Notes under the pieces: model-generated | What the model was told of the DNA's origin: nothing | Databases searched by the model: none | What the model saw: the letters and a program-made list of their open reading frames with translations, nothing else | Part shown: positions 12,808-25,925 of the stretch, one piece after another | Layout of the letters: each line of letters opens with the position of its first letter | How positions within the stretch are numbered: position 1 is the stretch's first letter | Assembly: GCA_904066235.2 (NCBI GenBank) | Contig: CAJFCV020000001.1 | Location: forward strand, 12,643,291 to 12,707,290 | DNA from: Bursaphelenchus xylophilus | Taxonomy: Eukaryota > Nematoda > Chromadorea > Rhabditida > Aphelenchoididae | Reading direction: 5' to 3' | Length of the DNA stretch: 64,000 bases | Translations under genes and position numbers: made by a program

Positions 12808-14360
12808 ATGCCATTACCTTTCGAATGGTATATGTCTTGTCAATTCACTCCGTCATCACTAATTGACCTTTTTTTAAAACCGGTGCCTAGTATAATATCA
12901 GAGTGTTTCGCCCAGTGTGGGCGTAATTTGATTCCAAAAAAGCTGAAACTTGCCGTGCTAAAATCTCATGCCATTACCTTTCGAATGGTGTATGTCTTGT
13001 CAATTCACTCTGTCATCACTAATTGACCTTTTTTTAAAACCGGTGCCTAGTATAATATCAGAGTGTTTCGCCCAGTGTGGGCGTAGTTTGATTCCAAAAA
13101 AGCTGAAACATGCCGTGCTAAAATATTATGAGGTTACCTTTCGAATGGTATATGTCTTGTCAATTCACTCTGTCATCACTAATTGACCTTTTTTTAAAAC
13201 CGGTGCCTAGTATAATATCAGAGTGTTTCGCCCAGTGTGGGCGTAATTTGATTCCAAAAAAGCTGAAACTTGCCGTGCTAAAATCTCATGCCATTACCTT
13301 TCGAATGGTGTATGTCTTGTCAATTCACTCCGTCATCACTAATTGACCTTTTTTTAAAACCGGTGCCTAGTATAATATCAGAGTGTTTCGCCCAGTGTGG
13401 GCGTAATTTGATTCCAAAAAAGCTGAAACTTGCCGTGCTAAAATCTCATGCCATTACCTTTCGAACGGTGTATGTCTTGTCAATTCACTCCGTCATCACT
13501 AATTGACCTTTTTTTAAAACCGGTGCCTAGTATAATATCAGAGTGTTTCGCCCAGTGTGGGCGTAGTTTGATTCCAAAAAAGCTGAAACTTGCCGTGCTA
13601 AAATCTTATGAGGTTACCTTTCGAATGGTATATGTCTTGTCAATTCACTCTGTCATCACTAATTGACCTTTTTTTAAAACCGGTGCCTAGTATAATATCA
13701 GAGTGTTTCGCCCAGTGTGGGCGTAATTTGATTCCAAAAAAGCTGAAACTTGCCGTGCTAAAATCTCATGCCATTACCTTTCGAATGGTATATGTCTTGT
13801 CAATTCACTCCGTCATCACTAATTGACCTTTTTTTAAAACCGGTGCCTAGTATAATATCAGAGTGTTTCGCCCAGTGTGGGCGTAATTTGATTCCAAAAA
13901 AGCTGAAACTTGCCGTGCTAAAATCTCATGCCATTACCTTTCGAATGGTGTATGTCTTGTCAATTCACTCTGTCATCACTAATTGACCTTTTTTTAAAAC
14001 CGGTGCCTAGTATAATATCAGAGTGTTTCGCCCAGTGTGGGCGTAGTTTGATTCCAAAAAAGCTGAAACTTGCCGTGCTAAAATATTATGAGGTTACCTT
14101 TCGAATGGTATATGTCTTGTCAATTCACTCTGTCATCACTAATTGACCTTTTTTTAAAACCGGTGCCTAGTATAATATCAGAGTGTTTCGCCCAGTGTGG
14201 GCGTAATTTGATTCCAAAAAAGCTGAAACTTGCCGTGCTAAAATCTCATGCCATTACCTTTCGAATGGTGTATGTCTTGTCAATTCACTCCGTCATCACT
14301 AATTGACCTTTTTTTAAAACCGGTGCCTAGTATAATATCAGAGTGTTTCGCCCAGTGTGG
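12808..14360 (+). repeat. Local segmental duplication, offset 960 bp (six monomers)
   Basis: The run of monomers from about 12808 to 13400 is repeated from about 13768 to 14360. Both copies have, in order, a tAtatg monomer, a monomer with cTgtca followed by gcgtaG, and then an A2 tract whose preceding bases read aaatAtta (13125 and 14085) instead of aaatctta. That A is found only in these two places. The first copy has one further private change (gaaacA at about 13110). Confidence 0.75.
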
Positions 14361-17300
14361 GCGTAGTTTGATTCCAAAAAAGCTGAAACTTGCCGTGCTA
14401 AAATCTTATGAGGTTACCTTTCGAATGGTATATGTCTTGTCAATTCACTCTGTCATCACTAATTGACCTTTTTTTAAAACCGGTGCCTAGTATAATATCA
14501 GAGTGTTTCGCCCAGTGTGGGCGTAATTTGATTCCAAAAAAGCTGAAACTTGCCGTGCTAAAATCTCATGCCATTACCTTTCGAATGGTGTATGTCTTGT
14601 CAATTCACTCCGTCATCACTAATTGACCTTTTTTTAAAACCGGTGCCTAGTATAATATCAGAGTGTTTCGCCCAGTGTGGGCGTAATTTGATTCCAAAGA
14701 AGCTGAAACTTGCCGTGCTAAAATCTCATGCCATTACCTTTCGAATGGTGTATGTCTTGTCAATTCACTCCGTCATCACTAATTGACCTTTTTTTAAAAC
14801 CGGTGCCTAGTATAATATCAGAGTGTTTCGCCCAGTGTGGGCGTAATTTGATTCCAAAAAAGCTGAAACTTGCCGTGCTAAAATCTCATGCCATTACCTT
14901 TCGAATGGTGTATGTCTTGTCAATTCACTCTGTCATCACTAATTGACCTTTTTTTAAAACCGGTGCCTAGTATAATATCAGAGTGTTTCGCCCAGTGTGG
15001 GCGTAATTTGATTCCAAAAAAGCTGAAACTTGCCGTGCTAAAATCTCATGCCATTACCTTTCGAATGGTGTATGTCTTGTCAATTCACTCCGTCATCACT
15101 AATTGACCTTTTTTTAAAACCGGTGCCTAGTATAATATCAGAGTGTTTCGCCCAGTGTGGGCGTAATTTGATTCCAAAGAAGCTGAAACTTGCCGTGCTA
15201 AAATCTCATGCCATTACCTTTCGAATGGTGTATGTCTTGTCAATTCACTCCGTCATCACTAATTGACCTTTTTTTAAAACCGGTGCCTAGTATAATATCA
15301 GAGTGTTTCGCCCAGTGTGGGCGTAATTTGATTCCAAAGAAGCTGAAACTTGCCGTGCTAAAATCTCATGCCATTACCTTTCGAATGGTGTATGTCTTGT
15401 CAATTCACTCCGTCATCACTAATTGACCTTTTTTTAAAACCGGTGCCTAGTATAATATCAGAGTGTTTCGCCCAGTGTGGGCGTAATTTGATTCCAAAAA
15501 AGCTGAAACTTGCCGTGCTAAAATCTCATGCTATTACCTTTCGAATGGTGTATGTCTTGTCAATTCACTCCGTCATCACTAATTGACCTTTTTTTAAAAC
15601 CGGTGCCTAGTATAATATCAGAGTGTTTCGCCCAGTGTGGGCGTACTTTGATTCCAAAAAAGCTGAAACTTGCCGTGCTAAAATCTCATGCCATTACCTT
15701 TCGAATGGTGTATGTCTTGTCAATTCACTCCGTCATCACTAATTGACCTTTTTTTAAAACCGGTGCCTAGTATAATATCAGAGTGTTTCGCCCAGTGTGG
15801 GCGTAATTTGATTCCAAAAAAGCTGAAACTTGCCGTGCTAAAATCTCATGCCATTACCTTTCGAATGGTGTATGTCTTGTCAATTCACTCCGTCATCACT
15901 AATTGACCTTTTTTTAAAACCGGTGCCTAGTATAATATCAGAGTGTTTCGCCCAGTGTGGGCGTAGTTTGATTCCAAAAAAGCTGAAACTTGCCGTGCTA
16001 AAATCTTATGAGGTTACCTTTCGAATGGTATATGTCTTGTCAATTCACTCTGTCATCACTAATTGACCTTTTTTTAAAACCGGTGCCTAGTATAATATCA
16101 GAGTGTTTCGCCCAGTGTGGGCGTAATTTGATTCCAAAAAAGCTGAAACTTGCCGTGCTAAAATCTCATGCCATTACCTTTCGAATGGTGTATGTCTTGT
16201 CAATTCACTCCGTCATCACTAATTGACCTTTTTTTAAAACCGGTGCCTAGTATAATATCAGAGTGTTCCGCCCAGTGTGGGCGTAATTTGATTCCAAAGA
16301 AGCTGAAACTTGCCGTGCTAAAATCTCATGCCATTACCTTTCGAATGGTGTATGTCTTGTCAATTCACTCCGTCATCACTAATTGACCTTTTTTTAAAAC
16401 CGGTGCCTAGTATAATATCAGAGTGTTTCGCCCAGTGTGGGCGTAATTTGATTCCAAAAAAGCTGAAACTTGCCGTGCTAAAATCTCATGCCATTACCTT
16501 TCGAATGGTGTATGTCTTGTCAATTCACTCTGTCATCACTAATTGACCTTTTTTTAAAACCGGTGCCTAGTATAATATCAGAGTGTTTCGCCCAGTGTGG
16601 GCGTAGTTTGATTCCAAAAAAGCTGAAACTTGCCGTGCTAAAATCTTATGAGGTTACCTTTCGAATGGTATATGTCTTGTCAATTCACTCTGTCATCACT
16701 AATTGACCTTTTTTTAAAACCGGTGCCTAGTATAATATCAGAGTGTTTCGCCCAGTGTGGGCGTAATTTGATTCCAAAAAAGCTGAAACTTGCCGTGCTA
16801 AAATCTCATGCCATTACCTTTCGAATGGTGTATGTCTTGTCAATTCACTCCGTCATCACTAATTGACCTTTTTTTAAAACCGGTGCCTAGTATAATATCA
16901 GAGTGTTTCGCCCAGTGTGGGCGTAATTTGATTCCAAAGAAGCTGAAACTTGCCGTGCTAAAATCTCATGCCATTACCTTTCGAATGGTGTATGTCTTGT
17001 CAATTCACTCCGTCATCACTAATTGACCTTTTTTTAAAACCGGTGCCTAGTATAATATCAGAGTGTTTCGCCCAGTGTGGGCGTAATTTGATTCCAAAGA
17101 AGCTGAAACTTGCCGTGCTAAAATCTCATGCCATTACCTTTCGAATGGTGTATGTCTTGTCAATTCACTCCGTCATCACTAATTGACCTTTTTTTAAAAC
17201 CGGTGCCTAGTATAATATCAGAGTGTTTCGCCCAGTGTGGGCGTAATTTGATTCCAAAAAAGCTGAAACTTGCCGTGCTAAAATCTCATGCCATTACCTT

Positions 17301-20300
17301 TCGAATGGTGTATGTCTTGTCAATTCACTCCGTCATCACTAATTGACCTTTTTTAAAACCGGTGCCTAGTATAATATCAGAGTGTTTCGCCCAGTGTGGG
17401 CGTAATTTGATTCCAAAAAAGCTGAAACTTGCCGTGCTAAAATCTCATGCCATTACCTTTCGAATGGTGTATGTCTTGTCAATTCACTCCGTCATCACTA
17501 ATTGACCTTTTTTTAAAACCGGTGCCTAGTATAATATCAGAGTGTTTCGCCCAGTGTGGGCGTAATTTGATTCCAAAAAAGCTGAAACTTGCCGTGCTAA
17601 AATCTCATGCCATTACCTTTCGAATGGTGTATGTCTTGTCAATTCACTCCGTCATCACTAATTGACCTTTTTTTAAAACCGGTGCCTAGTATAATATCAG
17701 AGTGTTTCGCCCAGTGTGGGCGTAATTTGATTCCAAAGAAGCTGAAACTTGCCGTGCTAAAATCTCATGCCATTACCTTTCGAATGGTGTATGTCTTGTC
17801 AATTCACTCCGTCATCACTAATTGACCTTTTTTTAAAACCGGTGCCTAGTATAATATCAGAGTGTTTCGCCCAGTGTGGGCGTAATTTGATTCCAAAAAA
17901 GCTGAAACTTGCCGTGCTAAAATCTCATGCCATTACCTTTCGAATGGTGTATGTCTTGTCAATTCACTCCGTCATCACTAATTGACCTTTTTTTAAAACC
18001 GGTGCCTAGTATAATATCAGAGTGTTTCGCCCAGTGTGGGCGTAATTTGATTCCAAAAAAGCTGAAACTTGCCGTGCTAAAATCTCATGCCATTACCTTT
18101 CGAATGGTGTATGTCTTGTCAATTCACTCCGTCATCACTAATTGACCTTTTTTTAAAACCGGTGCCTAGTATAATATCAGAGTGTTTCGCCCAGTGTGGG
18201 CGTAATTTGATTCCAAAAAAGCTGAAACTTGCCGTGCTAAAATCTCATGCCATTACCTTTCGAATGGTGTATGTCTTGTCAATTCACTCCGTCATCACTA
18301 ATTGACCTTTTTTAAAACCGGTGCCTAGTATAATATCAGAGTGTTTCGCCCAGTGTGGGCGTAATTTGATTCCAAAAAAGCTGAAACTTGCCGTGCTAAA
18401 ATCTCATGCCATTACCTTTCGAATGGTGTATGTCTTGTCAATTCACTCCGTCATCACTAATTGACCTTTTTTAAAACCGGTGCCTAGTATAATATCAGAG
18501 TGTTTCGCCCAGTGTGGGCGTAATTTGATTCCAAAGAAGCTGAAACTTGCCGTGCTAAAATCTCATGCCATTACCTTTCGAATGGTGTATGTCTTGTCAA
18601 TTCACTCCGTCATCACTAATTGACCTTTTTTTAAAACCGGTGCCTAGTATAATATCAGAGTGTTTCGCCCAGTGTGGGCGTAATTTGATTCCAAAGAAGC
18701 TGAAACTTGCCGTGCTAAAATCTCATGCCATTACCTTTCGAATGGTGTATGTCTTGTCAATTCACTCCGTCATCACTAATTGACCTTTTTTTAAAACCGG
18801 TGCCTAGTATAATATCAGAGTGTTTCGCCCAGTGTGGGCGTAATTTGATTCCAAAGAAGCTGAAACTTGCCGTGCTAAAATCTCATGCCATTACCTTTCG
18901 AATGGTGTATGTCTTGTCAATTCACTCCGTCATCACTAATTGACCTTTTTTTAAAACCGGTGCCTAGTATAATATCAGAGTGTTTCGCCCAGTGTGGGCG
19001 TAATTTGATTCCAAAAAAGCTGAAACTTGCCGTGCTAAAATCTCATGCCATTACCTTTCGAATGGTGTATGTCTTGTCAATTCACTCCGTCATCACTAAT
19101 TGACCTTTTTTTAAAACCGGTGCCTAGTATAATATCAGAGTGTTTCGCCCAGTGTGGGCGTAATTTGATTCCAAAAAAGCTGAAACTTGCCGTGCTAAAA
19201 TCTCATGCCATTACCTTTCGAATGGTGTATGTCTTGTCAATTCACTCCGTCATCACTAATTGACCTTTTTTAAAACCGGTGCCTAGTATAATATCAGAGT
19301 GTTTCGCCCAGTGTGGGCGTAGTTTGATTCCAAAAAAGCTGAAACTTGCCGTGCTAAAATCTCATGCCATTACCTTTCGAATGGTGTATGTCTTGTCAAT
19401 TCACTCCGTCATCACTAATTGACCTTTTTTTAAAACCGGTGCCTAGTATAATATCAGAGTGTTTCGCCCAGTGTGGGCGTAATTTGATTCCAAAAAAGCT
19501 GAAACTTGCCGTGCTAAAATCTCATGCTATTACCTTTCGAATGGTGTATGTCTTGTCAATTCACTCCGTCATCACTAATTGACCTTTTTTAAAACCGGTG
19601 CCTAGTATAATATCAGAGTGTTTCGCCCAGTGTGGGCGTAATTTGATTCCAAAAAAGCTGAAACTTGCCGTGCTAAAATCTCATGCCATTACCTTTCGAA
19701 TGGTGTATGTCTTGTCAATTCACTCCGTCATCACTAATTGACCTTTTTTTAAAACCGGTGCCTAGTATAATATCAGAGTGTTTCGCCCAGTGTGGGCGTA
19801 ATTTGATTCCAAAAAAGCTGAAACTTGCCGTGCTAAAATCTCATGCCATTACCTTTCGAATGGTGTATGTCTTGTCAATTCACTCTGTCATCACTAATTG
19901 ACCTTTTTTTAAAACCGGTGCCTAGTATAATATCAGAGTGTTTCGCCCAGTGTGGGCGTAATTTGATTCCAAAAAAGCTGAAACTTGCCGTGCTAAAATC
20001 TCATGCTATTACCTTTCGAATGGTGTATGTCTTGTCAATTCACTCCGTCATCACTAATTGACCTTTTTTTAAAACCGGTGCCTAGTATAATATCAGAGTG
20101 TTTCGCCCAGTGTGGGCGTAATTTGATTCCAAAGAAGCTGAAACTTGCCGTGCTAAAATCTCATGCCATTACCTTTCGAATGGTGTATGTCTTGTCAATT
20201 CACTCCGTCATCACTAATTGACCTTTTTTAAAACCGGTGCCTAGTATAATATCAGAGTGTTTCGCCCAGTGTGGGCGTAATTTGATTCCAAAAAAGCTGA

Positions 20301-23300
20301 AACTTGCCGTGCTAAAATCTCATGCCATTACCTTTCGAATGGTGTATGTCTTGTCAATTCACTCCGTCATCACTAATTGACCTTTTTTTAAAACCGGTGC
20401 CTAGTATAATATCAGAGTGTTTCGCCCAGTGTGGGCGTAATTTGATTCCAAAGAAGCTGAAACTTGCCGTGCTAAAATCTCATGCCATTACCTTTCGAAT
20501 GGTGTATGTCTTGTCAATTCACTCCGTCATCACTAATTGACCTTTTTTAAAACCGGTGCCTAGTATAATATCAGAGTGTTTCGCCCAGTGTGGGCGTAAT
20601 TTGATTCCAAAGAAGCTGAAACTTGCCGTGCTAAAATCTCATGCCATTACCTTTCGAATGGTGTATGTCTTGTCAATTCACTCCGTCATCACTAATTGAC
20701 CTTTTTTTAAAACCGGTGCCTAGTATAATATCAGAGTGTTTCGCCCAGTGTGGGCGTAATTTGATTCCAAAGAAGCTGAAACTTGCCGTGCTAAAATCTC
20801 ATGCCATTACCTTTCGAATGGTGTATGTCTTGTCAATTCACTCCGTCATCACTAATTGACCTTTTTTTAAAACCGGTGCCTAGTATAATATCAGAGTGTT
20901 TCGCCCAGTGTGGGCGTAATTTGATTCCAAAAAAGCTGAAACTTGCCGTGCTAAAATCTCATGCCATTACCTTTCGAATGGTGTATGTCTTGTCAATTCA
21001 CTCCGTCATCACTAATTGACCTTTTTTTAAAACCGGTGCCTAGTATAATATCAGAGTGTTTCGCCCAGTGTGGGCGTAATTTGATTCCAAAAAAGCTGAA
21101 ACTTGCCGTGCTAAAATCTCATGCCATTACCTTTCGAATGGTGTATGTCTTGTCAATTCACTCCGTCATCACTAATTGACCTTTTTTTAAAACCGGTGCC
21201 TAGTATAATATCAGAGTGTTTCGCCCAGTGTGGGCGTAATTTGATTCCAAAAAAGCTGAAACTTGCCGTGCTAAAATCTCATGCCATTACCTTTCGAATG
21301 GTGTATGTCTTGTCAATTCACTCCGTCATCACTAATTGACCTTTTTTTAAAACCGGTGCCTAGTATAATATCAGAGTGTTTCGCCCAGTGTGGGCGTAAT
21401 TTGATTCCAAAGAAGCTGAAACTTGCCGTGCTAAAATCTCATGCCATTACCTTTCGAATGGTGTATGTCTTGTCAATTCACTCCGTCATCACTAATTGAC
21501 CTTTTTTTAAAACCGGTGCCTAGTATAATATCAGAGTGTTTCGCCCAGTGTGGGCGTAATTTGATTCCAAAGAAGCTGAAACTTGCCGTGCTAAAATCTC
21601 ATGCCATTACCTTTCGAATGGTGTATGTCTTGTCAATTCACTCCGTCATCACTAATTGACCTTTTTTTAAAACCGGTGCCTAGTATAATATCAGAGTGTT
21701 TCGCCCAGTGTGGGCGTAATTTGATTCCAAAAAAGCTGAAACTTGCCGTGCTAAAATCTCATGCCATTACCTTTCGAATGGTGTATGTCTTGTCAATTCA
21801 CTCCGTCATCACTAATTGACCTTTTTTTAAAACCGGTGCCTAGTATAATATCAGAGTGTTTCGCCCAGTGTGGGCGTAATTTGATTCCAAAAAAGCTGAA
21901 ACTTGCCGTGCTAAAATCTCATGCCATTACCTTTCGAATGGTGTATGTCTTGTCAATTCACTCCGTCATCACTAATTGACCTTTTTTTAAAACCGGTGCC
22001 TAGTATAATATCAGAGTGTTTCGCCCAGTGTGGGCGTAGTTTGATTCCAAAAAAGCTGAAACTTGCCGTGCTAAAATCTTATGAGGTTACCTTTCGAATG
22101 GTATATGTCTTGTCAATTCACTCTGTCATCACTAATTGACCTTTTTTAAAACCGGTGCCTAGTATAATATCAGAGTGTTTCGCCCAGTGTGGGCGTAATT
22201 TGATTCCAAAAAAGCTGAAACTTGCCGTGCTAAAATCTCATGCCATTACCTTTCGAATGGTGTATGTCTTGTCAATTCACTCCGTCATCACTAATTGACC
22301 TTTTTTTAAAACCGGTGCCTAGTATAATATCAGAGTGTTTCGCCCAGTGTGGGCGTAATTTGATTCCAAAGAAGCTGAAACTTGCCGTGCTAAAATCTCA
22401 TGCCATTACCTTTCGAATGGTGTATGTCTTGTCAATTCACTCCGTCATCACTAATTGACCTTTTTTAAAACCGGTGCCTAGTATAATATCAGAGTGTTTC
22501 GCCCAGTGTGGGCGTAATTTGATTCCAAAAAAGCTGAAACTTGCCGTGCTAAAATCTCATGCCATTACCTTTCGAATGGTGTATGTCTTGTCAATTCACT
22601 CCGTCATCACTAATTGACCTTTTTTTAAAACCGGTGCCTAGTATAATATCAGAGTGTTTCGCCCAGTGTGGGCGTAATTTGATTCCAAAGAAGCTGAAAC
22701 TTGCCGTGCTAAAATCTCATGCCATTACCTTTCGAATGGTGTATGTCTTGTCAATTCACTCCGTCATCACTAATTGACCTTTTTTTAAAACCGGTGCCTA
22801 GTATAATATCAGAGTGTTTCGCCCAGTGTGGGCGTAATTTGATTCCAAAGAAGCTGAAACTTGCCGTGCTAAAATCTCATGCCATTACCTTTCGAATGGT
22901 GTATGTCTTGTCAATTCACTCCGTCATCACTAATTGACCTTTTTTTAAAACCGGTGCCTAGTATAATATCAGAGTGTTTCGCCCAGTGTGGGCGTAATTT
23001 GATTCCAAAGAAGCTGAAACTTGCCGTGCTAAAATCTCATGCCATTACCTTTCGAATGGTGTATGTCTTGTCAATTCACTCCGTCATCACTAATTGACCT
23101 TTTTTTAAAACCGGTGCCTAGTATAATATCAGAGTGTTTCGCCCAGTGTGGGCGTAATTTGATTCCAAAGAAGCTGAAACTTGCCGTGCTAAAATCTCAT
23201 GCCATTACCTTTCGAATGGTGTATGTCTTGTCAATTCACTCCGTCATCACTAATTGACCTTTTTTTAAAACCGGTGCCTAGTATAATATCAGAGTGTTTC

Positions 23301-24390
23301 GCCCAGTGTGGGCGTAATTTGATTCCAAAGAAGCTGAAACTTGCCGTGCTAAAATCTCATGCCATTACCTTTCGAATGGTGTATGTCTTGTCAATTCACT
23401 CCGTCATCACTAATTGACCTTTTTTTAAAACCGGTGCCTAGTATAATATCAGAGTGTTTCGCCCAGTGTGGGCGTAATTTGATTCCAAAGAAGCTGAAAC
23501 TTGCCGTGCTAAAATCTCATGCCATTACCTTTCGAATGGTGTATGTCTTGTCAATTCACTCCGTCATCACTAATTGACCTTTTTTTAAAACCGGTGCCTA
23601 GTATAATATCAGAGTGTTTCGCCCAGTGTGGGCGTAGTTTGATTCCAAAAAAGCTGAAACTTGCCGTGCTAAAATCTTATGAGGTTACCTTTCGAATGGT
23701 ATATGTCTTGTCAATTCACTCTGTCATCACTAATTGACCTTTTTTTAAAACCGGTGCCTAGTATAATATCAGAGTGTTTCGCCCAGTGTGGGCGTAATTT
23801 GATTCCAAAAAAGCTGAAACTTGCCGTGCTAAAATCTCATGCCATTACCTTTCGAATGGTGTATGTCTTGTCAATTCACTCCGTCATCACTAATTGACCT
23901 TTTTTTAAAACCGGTGCCTAGTATAATATCAGAGTGTTTCGCCCAGCGTGGGCGTAATTTGATTCCAAAGAAGCTGAAACTTGCCGTGCTAAAATCTCAT
24001 GCCATTACCTTTCGAATGGTGTATGTCTTGTCAATTCACTCCGTCATCACTAATTGACCTTTTTTTAAAACCGGTGCCTAGTATAATATCAGAGTGTTTC
24101 GCCCAGTGTGGGCGTAATTTGATTCCAAAAAAGCTGAAACTTGCCGTGCTAAAATCTCATGCTATTACCTTTCGAATGGTGTATGTCTTGTCAATTCACT
24201 CCGTCATCACTAATTGACCTTTTTTTAAAACCGGTGCCTAGTATAATATCAGAGTGTTTCGCCCAGTGTGGGCGTAGTTTGATTCCAAAAAAGCTGAAAC
24301 TTGCCGTGCTAAAATCTCGTGCCATTACCTTTCGAATGGTATATGTCTTGTCAATTCACTCCGTCATCACTAATTGACCTTTTTTTAAAA

Positions 24391-24394
24391 CCCG
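24391..24394. repeat. Family A monomer that has lost its CCGG site
   Basis: The bases after the A4 tract read cccgtgcc instead of ccggtgcc. This is the only family A monomer in which I noticed loss of the MspI site. It sits in a variable patch that also has tctcGtgcc at about 24319. Confidence 0.8.
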
Positions 24395-25813
24395 TGCCTA
24401 GTATAATATCAGAGTGTTTCGCCCAGTGTGGGCGTAGTTTGATTCCAAAAAAGCTGAAACTTGCCGTGCTAAAATCTTATGAGGTTACCTTTCGAATGGT
24501 ATATGTCTTGTCAATTCACTCTGTCATCACTAATTGACCTTTTTTTAAAACCGGTGCCTAGTATAATATCAGAGTGTTTCGCCCAGTGTGGGCGTAATTT
24601 GATTCCAAAAAAGCTGAAACTTGCCGTGCTAAAATCTCATGCTATTACCTTTCGAATGGTGTATGTCTTGTCAATTCACTCCGTCATCACTAATTGACCT
24701 TTTTTTAAAACCGGTGCCTAGTATAATATCAGAGTGTTTCGCCCAGTGTGGGCGTAATTTGATTCCAAAGAAGCTGAAACTTGCCGTGCTAAAATCTCAT
24801 GCCATTACCTTTCGAATGGTGTATGTCTTGTCAATTCACTCCGTCATCACTAATTGACCTTTTTTAAAACCGGTGCCTAGTATAATATCAGAGTGTTTCG
24901 CCCAGTGTGGGCGTAATTTGATTCCAAAAAAGCTGAAACTTGCCGTGCTAAAATCTCATGCCATTACCTTTCGAATGGTGTATGTCTTGTCAATTCACTC
25001 CGTCATCACTAATTGACCTTTTTTTAAAACCGGTGCCTAGTATAATATCAGAGTGTTTCGCCCAGTGTGGGCGTAATTTGATTCCAAAAAAGCTGAAACT
25101 TGCCGTGCTAAAATCTCATGCCATTACCTTTCGAATGGTGTATGTCTTGTCAATTCACTCCGTCATCACTAATTGACCTTTTTTTAAAACCGGTGCCTAG
25201 TATAATATCAGAGTGTTTCGCCCAGTGTGGGCGTAATTTGATTCCAAAAAAGCTGAAACTTGCCGTGCTAAAATCTCATGCCATTACCTTTCGAATGGTG
25301 TATGTCTTGTCAATTCACTCCGTCATCACTAATTGACCTTTTTTTAAAACCGGTGCCTAGTATAATATCAGAGTGTTTCGCCCAGTGTGGGCGTAATTTG
25401 ATTCCAAAAAAGCTGAAACTTGCCGTGCTAAAATCTCATGCCATTACCTTTCGAATGGTGTATGTCTTGTCAATTCACTCCGTCATCACTAATTGACCTT
25501 TTTTTAAAACCGGTGCCTAGTATAATATCAGAGTGTTTCGCCCAGTGTGGGCGTAATTTGATTCCAAAAAAGCTGAAACTTGCCGTGCTAAAATCTCATG
25601 CCATTACCTTTCGAATGGTGTATGTCTTGTCAATTCACTCCGTCATCACTAATTGACCTTTTTTTAAAACCGGTGCCTAGTATAATATCAGAGTGTTTCG
25701 CCCAGTGTGGGCGTAATTTGATTCCAAAAAAGCTGAAACTTGCCGTGCTAAAATCTCATGCCATTACCTTTCGAATGGTGTATGTCTTGTCAATTCACTC
25801 CGTCATCACTAAT

Positions 25814-25925
25814 TCACTTTTTTTTCAAACTGATGTCTAGTATAATATCAGAGTTTTTCGCCCAGTGTGGGCGTAGTTTGATTCCAAAAAAGCTGAGACT
25901 TGCCATGATAAAATCTTAGGAGGTT
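25814..25925 (+). repeat. Family B fragment at the end of the left contig
   Basis: Immediately after the invariant bases cgtcatcactaatt the sequence changes from family A to family B: aattCac, T8, caaactgatgtc, agagTttttcg, gcgtag, ctgaGac, ccatgata, and cttaggaggtt. Only 112 bp are present before the run of N. It matches the block B variant (gcgtag) better than the common block C variant (gcgcag). The switch is abrupt, since the preceding monomers are plain family A. Confidence 0.9.

Larger units (their letters stand above)
9408..24522 (+). repeat. Recurrent 86-bp variant tract (A2) within family A monomers
   Basis: A linked set of substitutions recurs as a block. It runs from gcgtaG, through cttatgaggtt in place of ctcatgccatt, and tAtatg, to cTgtca. 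Tracts start at 9408, 10048, 10528, 11327, 11966, 12446, 13086, 13566, 14046, 14366, 15966, 16606, 22039, 23637 and 24437, each about 86 bp long. The tract at 10528 lacks the last substitution, and the one at 9408 has gagatt instead of gaggtt. A partial version starts at 6528. Spacings are whole numbers of monomers, often three or four (480 or 640 bp). On either side the monomers revert to plain family A. The gcgtag and gaggtt parts are shared with family B. Confidence 0.88.
10730..24957 (+). repeat. Twelve 159-bp monomers with a T6 instead of T7 tract
   Basis: Twelve monomers of block A lack one T in the T-tract and are 159 bp long. In the frame that puts the atgcc of the first monomer at 10, they begin at 10730, 11849, 17288, 18247, 18406, 19205, 19524, 20163, 20482, 22081, 22400 and 24799. 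The count closes exactly: 160 monomers of 160 bp minus 12 equals the 25,588 bp between positions 10 and 25598. None lies in the first 10.7 kb. A homopolymer deletion can be real or a consensus error. Confidence 0.88.
1..25813 (+). repeat. Satellite block A: 160-bp tandem array, family A (MspI type)
   Basis: About 161 head-to-tail monomers, all in the plus orientation. The period is exactly 160 bp except in 12 copies that are 159 bp. In window phase the first monomer runs 1-160. Landmarks in it are TTCGAA at 23-28, an inverted repeat at 41-69, a T7A4 tract at 71-81, ACCGGT at 81-86, TATAAT at 93-98, a GC-rich dyad at 111-125, and an A6 tract at 138-143. G+C is 64 of 160. A 160-bp, A+T-rich satellite defined by MspI is known from Bursaphelenchus xylophilus, and I infer this is that family. 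The array has no unique sequence, no inserted transposon and no gene. It begins mid-array, so the true left edge lies outside the window. The satellite identity is certain from the sequence; the species assignment is from memory. Confidence 0.97.
6528..25813 (+). repeat. Variant-bearing part of block A
   Basis: These are still family A monomers, but with recurrent point variants: gcgtaG for gcgtaA, tAtatg for tGtatg, cTgtca for cCgtca, gcTatt for gcCatt (monomers at about 7370, 15528, 19524, 20003, 24159 and 24639), and the A/G at unit position 141. Variants are densest from about 9.4 to 16.7 kb, where a linked variant tract returns every two to five monomers. From about 16.8 to 22.0 kb the array is again close to the invariant form. 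Singletons include aaCggt at about 13466, gttCcgcc at about 16268 and a lost CCGG at 24391-24394. Confidence 0.9.

Noticed and set aside
1..25813. CRISPR array
   Set aside because: The whole 160-bp unit repeats; there are no unique spacers.
10..25840. Open frames of 72 codons (80 at the end) starting at ATGCCATTACC, repeated once per monomer
   Set aside because: They overlap each other head-to-tail, span 1.37 monomers, and exist only because 160 is not a multiple of three and stops are sparse. A one-base T deletion removes them without consequence to the array. No codon bias or domain is seen.
25914..25925. TTAGG near contig ends, resembling nematode telomere repeat TTAGGC
   Set aside because: It is TTAGGA, present once per family B monomer and never in tandem. 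It is part of the satellite, not a telomere.
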